Shown: positions 8,201 through 9,968 of the stretch, one piece after another
Position numbering within the stretch: position 1 is the stretch's first letter
How the letters are laid out: the number at the start of each line of letters is the position of its first letter
Assembly: GCA_039188505.1 (NCBI GenBank)
Contig: JBCCZC010000196.1
Location: 1 to 9,968 of the forward strand
Direction: 5' to 3'
Length of the DNA: 9,968 nucleotides
DNA from: JBCCZC01 sp039188505
GTDB taxonomy: Bacteria; Pseudomonadota; Gammaproteobacteria; Xanthomonadales; SZUA-38
Program-made: the position numbers and the translations under genes
The notes under the pieces: model-generated
Databases searched by the model: none
The model's input: only the letters and a program-made list of their open reading frames with translations
What the model was told of the DNA's origin: nothing

Positions 8201-9968
8201 GAAACGGAAGGCGTGCACCGTGTCAGCTTCGACGCGCTCCAGGCGGCCGGCGCGAATTTTGCCGGGCTCCTGATCGACGACCTCGCCCTGGTCGAGAACG
8301 GCAAGCGCTACGCCCGGTACGTGATCGACGCCAACGACAACGGCCTGTTCGATAGCGGCGACAGCGTGGAATTCTATGGGGAGGCTGGCGATTCGCTCTA
8401 CAGTACGAGCAACGCCTATCGCCTGATGGCCGACGCTTCCGGCGATCTTGTCCGAGACGCACAGAACCGCTCGGTCAGCGCAAGGAACGCGCAGGATGCG
8501 GCGTTCGCCGATGTCGTGGCCGCTGAAAATAACGCTCGGTACTCTTTTGCCTCGCCGATCGACGACCCCTGGTACGACGCCTGGATCTTCGCCCGCGGAG
8601 GTCCGGCCACGGTGGCCCGCGACTTCTCGCTCCCGGGCTACGCGGGTGGCCCGGCGGAGCTCACGGTCAACGTTTACGGCGTAACCGACTTCCCGAGCCC
8701 GGGTGACGACCACCACCTGTTCATCAACGTCAACGGGGTCGAGTTGTCTGAGCTTCGCTTCGACGGCACCGCGGTGGCGACGACGACAATCACGGTACCG
8801 GACGGCGTGCTGGTCGAGGGAACCAACTTCCTCGATCTGGTCGCGCCTGGAGACACGGGGAATCCATTCGACATCATGGCGTATGAGGGACTGGAAGTGT
8901 CCTACGCCCGCGCGACCGAGGCGTTCAACGGGGCTTGGCGCGGAACGTTCGATCAGAGCGGTAAGTTCCAGGTCTCCGGCTTCTCGGGGGACGTGGTTGC
9001 CTGGAAGGGCCACCGCCGCCGGACGGGGACGGATACCCTATACCTGAAAGGCAAAGGTACCTGGACCGCCGCGGACGAGAGCGCGATCCTCGCGCCGTCG
9101 ATCCAGGCCGACGTGCCGCTTGCGTCGGGTGCACCGCTGCGCGGGCTGGTGGACTACATGATCATCTCCCATGACCTGTTCATCGGCAGCGCGGCGCTAG
9201 CGGATATCGAAGCGCTGCAGCAGTCTCGCGGCTACGTCACTCGGGTCGTCGATGTCGACGCGATCTACGCGGAGTACTCGGACTACGAGCGCTCGGCCGA
9301 TGCGATCAGCGCGTTCATCAAGGCCGCACGACCCCGCTTCGTTCTGCTGGTGGGCGGCGACTCGACCGACTACGGGGACTATCTGGGGCTCGCCAGCCAG
9401 AGCTTCGTTCCCACGCACTACGTGCAGACCGATGATCTGGTGACCTTCGCGCCGGCGGACAGCCGCTTCGTGGACTACAACGGGGACAACCGCCCGTCCG
9501 CGGCCATCGGCCGACTTCCGGTCCGGACGATTGCCGAGCTCGATCAGGTGGCGGCGAAGATCCTGGCCTATAGCCCGCCGACGAACTCGGTGCAGGCGTC
9601 CGGCCCGTCGGACAGCTTCCGCGAGTTTGCGGTCATCAACGAGCAGTATGCGGCGCTGCTGTCTCCGTACGTCACCACTCGAAGCATTTTCGCCGATGAC
9701 CTCGGGCTCAATCTCGCCAAGAGTGAGCTCACGACCGAGCTGAACGATGGCGGGAAGCTACTGAGCTATGTCGGGCACTCGAGCTTTGCAATCTGGGGCC
9801 TCAACCCGTCGCACGGCATCGTGTTCTATGCTGATGACGCGCGAGCCCTGACGAATTCGACGCCACACCTCATCACCCAGTGGGGCTGCTGGAATACCTA
9901 CTTCACCGATCCCAGACAGGACACGATGGGCAGCGGATTCCTGTTCCAGGCGAACGGCGCGGCGGCGA
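2111..9968 (+). CDS. Giant secreted DUF11 / SdrD-B-repeat protein with a C-terminal gingipain-type (peptidase C25) domain; partial at 3' end
   Basis: One frame from ATG 2111 stays open to the right edge, giving at least 2,619 residues without a stop or frameshift. Domains in order: signal peptide 1-36; beta-rich region about 40-584; DUF11-like about 585-740; a second DUF11-like domain 751-1062 split by a module at 818-983; five SdrD-B-like domains 1067-1876, the first interrupted by a second module at 1167-1327; FnIII-like 1877-1972; Lys/Arg-rich linker about 1985-2020; beta-rich pre-protease region 2023-2346; peptidase C25 from 2347. His2556 (YVGHSS) and Cys2593 (WGCWN) match the C25 catalytic dyad. 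The protein is strongly acidic, with many DxNxDG loops like those that bind Ca2+ in SdrD-B domains. The likely role is an extracellular or cell-surface cysteine protease on a long rigid stalk; the substrate is unknown. Any C-terminal sorting signal or anchor lies outside the window. The divergent propeller sensor is a possible but unproven regulator. Confidence 0.93.
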   Translation, partial: MIKLNKSVNRKLRLGSLVASAFLLHGALLNDVHAQAAAGYTEYFIPGDEFQIREILGDLDNDLRADQPGVAIIGVSAWADDTTLFYDHWEDGYEFDPLNPGNSADEIIQLRSTNDDPAIPTCTEEETIESFDAPICETTDPFHIFDSADIPRADRDALPDPLTNGCASAEAGNGFCYDGRDRIFVAGGATTMSRATWISGITGTGDDDNLDPGTFQALAWEVYPVRPQLTTYILPFGEDLFADEGFADFERVFALVQATADDTTVQIDFNNDGVFDLADFDRDGTCEASFVLPAGGSLLLDNATDGFAAAPDVACNPSPLGENAGLNTGTRIVGTETLQVQYVIGDDGSTYELRGFSAFPRGLWDTSYYAPVGSYTDDTDVFLHNPHATTLTVSYETGAGTGTIDVPAGETVSFEEETGAFLPDFSAAFFEAPEVFWGVSTIDTGGQIFDWGYALTPSRFLREEHRLGWAPTTSNTPLLDPLNTCPPGTNSEASGLFIAAAQGNTTLFVDLNDDGVFDETFSLDLLDSQFIEDNFNADLSNTRLYATGQFVGAWGQNPERSFGGDCSALDMGYTILPNSDILDAVLSLSKTSNPPLLALNASDTTEFTLTASTGDFDVRQLIFTDTLPGGFDYQENQTVITLPDGSTITGALAEPTSVTGTIAGGQTLVWNMNSLPNGSVLTGNGDLIENETVIITFTTQDTIGTRTDGEIAINEAETCGERVVGSGPSEVTQTFCSTDFEIVIFSNFENAIVKTSSVAEDVPLSPGDLFDYTVTVSNTGAGDLDQVTLFDPLPDEVTFVGPVSVVGTCDVPVFSTINVRDEFVTADSYTQNTGSDNWDAAWAEVNDFGGAGGGGIEVNGGSDGGQVANNAIRFDTEANAGDSISRTWTFPQTPSDQLTISFDFFETNVEGNDDIFVQYSDDDGASFLPLQALDGDSTEGNYSFTIPWDPADTEVVFRIFLEDELEGDDFFFFDNIDISFQAQTGTNSQAPAIEDPPNILRTEANCTLAQGNDLVFTIPVQVNDPLPVDTNEIINEASTNAAQLPIQKFDDARNIVINPSAQTAVVGDTVWIDFNDNGVKDIGEPGIAGVTVELKDFFGTPIRTATTDAAGRYLFTGVPIDRGYYVEVAAGIPAGLVQTDLTSPAPPLPKDRTPEFDLFNDASLGSNRDEFSGAPNGSNGSVAWSTSWVEAGDANGEINITGGQLELNSDNNGDNATITRTLSPPADVTNAVLTFDYDVDNPAGVEYEPEDEIFLEISSDGGSNFTILDAFSSGELDDDDNGNGPFSYSRDISNFLTASDTQIRFRVVEHNGGTEVFVVDNVDIAYTEATPILTFLDADLGYLPDMGSAIIGDRVWSDDDDNGVQDLGEPGIAGIEVQLYEDTNGDGVINDGATPVTTTTGVNGAYSFTVMIDTLGNPEPDYIILVDGGQTIDDPGGGTDTLSNIYSFTTTNEYAVPVFDGASFLTADVGLLQVATGTTFDITDRVWFDFDNDENDDDNPPAGSDGNGNDNAEAGIDGVTVELLNQSGFVVATTLTAADGTFSFNGVPGGQRYSWRITDQTGVLFTDYFGTTTPAQNRIYDMPTALTGDLDFTDEIDADGDGQTDPNFGFDITRSIGDTVYRDVSCVSPPANCGTQDAGEPGIAGVTVNLYSDANGDGQINGADAVVGTQLTDFFGNYLFSGLDPGDYIVSIDTPPVDLIYVEESDPDQGDATFDSDGNGDSDDNSAGQQRAVELVGDENIDTVDFGYRAESARDLAGRVWNDVNGDGVQDAPATEPGFENVTMALYADDGNDTFGPEDTLVATTTTNDTGNYAFNGVDQDETYHVLGTDQNGVLVGFEITFERTEGTSEPFNGQELIPDSVNDITDIDFGLRQLVTPLPITLASVHAQTTGGGLLVEWTTATETRNAGFHLYGRRFGEREWRQLTDEIVPSKVIDSLEPQRYAVKLNSAQIDELVVEDWSTTGKTQRHGPFRLNHPHGFDAVTHAKSIDWKSIRAENAKSMAKRDAERRAKGIAKGIAKGGVADALLWVETEGVHRVSFDALQAAGANFAGLLIDDLALVENGKRYARYVIDANDNGLFDSGDSVEFYGEAGDSLYSTSNAYRLMADASGDLVRDAQNRSVSARNAQDAAFADVVAAENNARYSFASPIDDPWYDAWIFARGGPATVARDFSLPGYAGGPAELTVNVYGVTDFPSPGDDHHLFINVNGVELSELRFDGTAVATTTITVPDGVLVEGTNFLDLVAPGDTGNPFDIMAYEGLEVSYARATEAFNGAWRGTFDQSGKFQVSGFSGDVVAWKGHRRRTGTDTLYLKGKGTWTAADESAILAPSIQADVPLASGAPLRGLVDYMIISHDLFIGSAALADIEALQQSRGYVTRVVDVDAIYAEYSDYERSADAISAFIKAARPRFVLLVGGDSTDYGDYLGLASQSFVPTHYVQTDDLVTFAPADSRFVDYNGDNRPSAAIGRLPVRTIAELDQVAAKILAYSPPTNSVQASGPSDSFREFAVINEQYAALLSPYVTTRSIFADDLGLNLAKSELTTELNDGGKLLSYVGHSSFAIWGLNPSHGIVFYADDARALTNSTPHLITQWGCWNTYFTDPRQDTMGSGFLFQANGAAA
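2867..3151 (+). repeat. N-terminal beta unit a (residues 253-347)
   Basis: The unit opens with FALVQATADDTTVQIDFNND. The Asp-rich loop DFNNDGVFD follows, then VLPAGGSLLLDN and a closing strand pair GTRIVGTETLQVQYVIGDD. The order of elements parallels units b and c, which suggests an internal triplication, though identity between units is low. Confidence 0.4.
3242..3439 (+). repeat. N-terminal beta unit b (residues 378-443)
   Basis: This unit reads DTDVFLHNPHATTLTVSYET, then IDVPAGETVSFEEETG and EVFWGVSTID. It keeps the strand, V-P-A-G turn and closing strand of unit a but lacks the DxNxDG loop. Confidence 0.35.
3593..3784 (+). repeat. N-terminal beta unit c (residues 495-558)
   Basis: This unit reads GLFIAAAQGNTTLFVDLNDD, GVFDETFSLDLLDSQ and then LYATGQFVGAWGQNP. 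Its DLNDDGVFD loop matches DFNNDGVFD of unit a, the best evidence that the two are related. Confidence 0.4.
3863..4330 (+). other. DUF11-like domain 1 (residues about 585-740)
   Basis: The domain starts with LSLSKTSNPPLLALNASDTT and has FTDTLPGGFDYQ, the typical 'DTLP' turn of DUF11 (conserved repeat) beta-sandwiches. IIFTFTT-type strands (VIITFTTQDTI) and a closing NEAETCG strand follow. It is longer than a minimal DUF11 domain. In this family the domains serve as extracellular spacers and show no known catalysis. Confidence 0.65.
4361..4561 (+). other. DUF11-like domain 2, N-terminal half (residues 751-817)
   Basis: AIVKTSSVAEDVPLSPGD, YTVTVSNTGAGDLDQVTLFD and PLPDEVTFVGPVSVVGTCD are textbook DUF11 strands. 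After Cys809 the domain breaks off and a different module begins at residue 818. The missing last strands resume at residue 984 (see 5060-5296). Confidence 0.78.
4562..5059 (+). repeat. Jelly-roll-like module, copy 1, nested in DUF11 domain 2 (residues 818-983)
   Basis: The module opens with NVRDEF and has alternating tryptophans (DNWDAAWAEV), a Gly-rich patch (GGAGGGG), then strands RTWTFPQ, LTISFDFFE and IFVQYSDDDGASF, and ends VVFRIF...FFFFDNIDISF. The same order of elements returns at 5609-6091. The pattern (RDEF start, V-Y-S-x-D-G-G/A-S-F strand, DN-x-D-I end) resembles jelly-roll carbohydrate- or cell-surface-binding modules of secreted proteins. Binding function is inferred, not seen. 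Confidence 0.65.
5060..5296 (+). other. DUF11-like domain 2, C-terminal half (residues 984-1062)
   Basis: After a short linker, TEANCTLAQGNDLVFTIPVQ and VNDPLPVDTNEIINEAST supply the final strands that DUF11 domains normally have directly after the first cysteine-containing strand. Cys1006 would ordinarily lie about ten residues after the partner of Cys809; here the gap is 197 residues. Confidence 0.72.
5309..5608 (+). repeat. SdrD-B-like domain 1, main body (residues 1067-1166)
   Basis: GDTVWIDFNDNGVKDIGEPG followed by IAGVTVELKD, TTDAAGRYLFTGVP and YYVEVAAGIP is a canonical SdrD-B opening: first strand, Asp-rich calcium loop, GEPGIAG turn and the core strands. The final 'DADxGY' strand is absent here and appears only at residues 1337-1344, after a nested module. 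Confidence 0.88.
5609..6091 (+). repeat. Jelly-roll-like module, copy 2, nested in SdrD-B domain 1 (residues 1167-1327)
   Basis: The copy opens NRDEFSG and continues with VAWSTSWVEAGD, INITGGQLELN, VLTFDYDVD and EDEIFLEISSDGGSNF. It ends IRFRVVEHNG, FVVDNVDIAY. Element order matches copy 1 (RDEF, W-x-x-x-W, Gly patch, F-D-F/Y strand, I-F strand with S-D-G-G-S-F, R-F/I-R, DN-x-D-I). The two copies are diverged at the DNA level, so the duplication is not recent. Confidence 0.66.
6092..6160 (+). repeat. SdrD-B-like domain 1, closing strand (residues 1328-1350)
   Basis: EATPILTFLDADLGYLPDMG contains the D-x-D-x-GY closing strand that completes an SdrD-B domain, equivalent to VDFGYRAE of domain 4 and IDFGLRQL of domain 5. 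It follows directly on the nested module. Confidence 0.7.
6164..6529 (+). repeat. SdrD-B-like domain 2 (residues 1352-1473)
   Basis: GDRVWSDDDDNGVQDLGEPG, then IAGIEVQLYEDTNGDGVIND, a TTTGVNGAYSFTV strand and closing FLTADVGLLQ. Two Asp-rich loops (about 1358 and 1382) fit calcium binding. It has an uninterrupted body, unlike domain 1. Confidence 0.88.
6557..6940 (+). repeat. SdrD-B-like domain 3 with an expanded acidic loop (residues 1483-1610)
   Basis: TDRVWFDFDNDENDDD begins the domain, then PPAGSDGNGNDNAEAG extends the loop before IDGVTVELLNQSG, the core strands TAADGTFSFNGVP and the closing DPNFGF. The loop between the first strand and GVTVEL is about ten residues longer than in domains 1 and 2 and consists almost wholly of D, N, G, S and E. 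Confidence 0.85.
6959..7360 (+). repeat. SdrD-B-like domain 4 with a Cys-bounded loop (residues 1617-1750)
   Basis: GDTVYRDVSCVSPPANCGTQ then DAGEPGIAGVTVNLYSDANG, core strands TDFFGNYLFSGLDPGDYIVS, the acidic loop DSDGNGDSDDN and closing VDFGYRAE. The usual DxNxDGVQD loop is replaced by Cys1626-(6 residues)-Cys1633; a second Asp loop (DANGDGQING, 1653) remains. The GDT and GEPGIAG stretches are close DNA matches to domain 1. Confidence 0.88.
7379..7738 (+). repeat. SdrD-B-like domain 5 (residues 1757-1876)
   Basis: AGRVWNDVNGDGVQDAPATE begins the domain; PGFENVTMALYADDGND, TTTNDTGNYAFNGVD and the closing NDITDIDFGLRQL follow. The calcium-loop motif is intact at 1763-1771. It is the last stalk unit before the FnIII-like domain. 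Confidence 0.86.
7739..8026 (+). other. FnIII-like domain (residues 1877-1972)
   Basis: PITLASVHAQTTGGGLLVEW then TTATETRNAGFHLYGR is the common opening of the FnIII-like domain that often precedes a protease or secretion domain in secreted bacterial proteins (pattern V-x-L-x-x-F/V...W-x-T-A-T-E-x-x-N-A-G-F). ELVVEDWSTTGKTQRHGPF closes it. It probably spaces the stalk from the protease. Confidence 0.72.
8066..8176 (+). other. Basic linker between FnIII-like domain and protease region (about residues 1986-2022)
   Basis: This short Lys/Arg- and Ala-rich stretch (ENAKSMAKRDAERRAKGIAK and onward) contrasts with the very acidic rest of the protein. Its base pattern at 8141-8172 is a 12-bp tandem repeat. 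Gingipain-type proteases are made as zymogens and cut at Arg or Lys; such a site here is possible but not proven. Confidence 0.5.
8141..8172 (+). repeat. 12-bp tandem repeat, about 2.7 copies, encoding AKGI units
   Basis: GCGAAGGGGATT occurs at 8141-8152 and 8153-8164, then GCGAAGGG at 8165-8172. Because 12 is a multiple of three, gain or loss of a unit keeps the frame. Both copies are identical, so the expansion is recent or still active. Confidence 0.85.
8177..9148 (+). other. Beta-rich pre-protease region (residues 2023-2346)
   Basis: ALLWVETEGVHRVSFDALQA and IDANDNGLFDSGDSVEFYGE match the domain that usually precedes peptidase C25 in this kind of secreted protein ('...GVYRVTYEDL...D-x-x-x-D-x-x-F-x-x-GD-x-I-x-FYG'). 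Two further beta-sandwich-like parts follow (around LTVNVYGVTDFPSPGDDHHL and WRGTFDQSG). It may act as a prodomain or as a docking module; its sequence carries no catalytic motif. Confidence 0.6.
9149..9968 (+). other. Peptidase C25 (gingipain-type) catalytic domain, truncated by the window edge (from residue 2347)
   Basis: YMIISHDLFIGS begins the domain. FVLLVGGDSTDYGDYLG (2410 on), ADSRFVDYNGDNRPSAAIG and RLPVRT (2449-2473) and LNDGGKLLSYVGHSSFAIWG (His2556) match the conserved C25 order. ALTNSTPHLITQWGCWNTYF holds Cys2593. His and Cys lie 37 residues apart, close to the spacing in gingipain R (33). The motif is GHSS where GHGS is usual. The family cleaves proteins with a Cys/His dyad; substrate preference (Arg or Lys) cannot be read from this part. 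The domain and the C-terminus continue past base 9968. Confidence 0.88.

Noticed and set aside
8192..9013. Minus-strand open frame (273 codons) opposite the pre-protease region
   Set aside because: No domain signature; the opposite strand has the conserved pre-C25 motifs.
1..9968. CRISPR array, insertion sequence, tRNA or rRNA, phage attachment site
   Set aside because: No regularly spaced identical repeats, transposase motifs, terminal inverted repeats or structured RNA signatures were seen; nearly all bases are explained by the two coding frames.

Overview
The window is GC-rich DNA (roughly 63-65% G+C by eye) from a Gram-negative-like bacterium. The protein types fit a free-living, probably aquatic proteobacterium: a two-component-regulator-propeller sensor beside a giant secreted DUF11 / SdrD-B-repeat / C25-protease protein. 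This is inference; no rRNA or tRNA anchors the taxonomy.

Layout. Only two genes are present, transcribed divergently from a 347-bp intergenic region, and both run off the window. On the minus strand (1763 to beyond base 1) lies the N-terminal 587 residues of a periplasmic beta-propeller sensor. Its signalling output domain is outside the window. On the plus strand (2111 to beyond base 9968) one uninterrupted frame encodes at least 2,619 residues of an exported multidomain protein. The other long open frames are antisense or off-frame shadows of these two genes.

The giant protein reads, in order: signal peptide (1-36); a beta-rich N-terminal region with three related units (about 253-558); a DUF11-like domain (about 585-740); a second DUF11-like domain split by a jelly-roll-like module (751-1062); five SdrD-B-like domains (1067-1876), the first also interrupted by a copy of that module; an FnIII-like domain (1877-1972); a Lys/Arg-rich linker with a 12-bp tandem repeat; a beta-rich pre-protease region (2023-2346); and a gingipain-type peptidase C25 domain (from 2347). 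Candidate catalytic residues are His2556 and Cys2593. The likely picture is a long Asp-rich, probably calcium-stiffened stalk carrying a cysteine protease near its far end.

The most notable observations are the two copies of one module nested inside two different host domains, the replacement of the Asp-rich loop by a Cys-bounded loop in the fourth B domain, and the joining of an adhesin-like stalk to a C25 protease. Whether the divergent sensor controls the giant protein is open; shared intergenic DNA is the only evidence. No mobile elements, CRISPR arrays, RNA genes or terminators were found.
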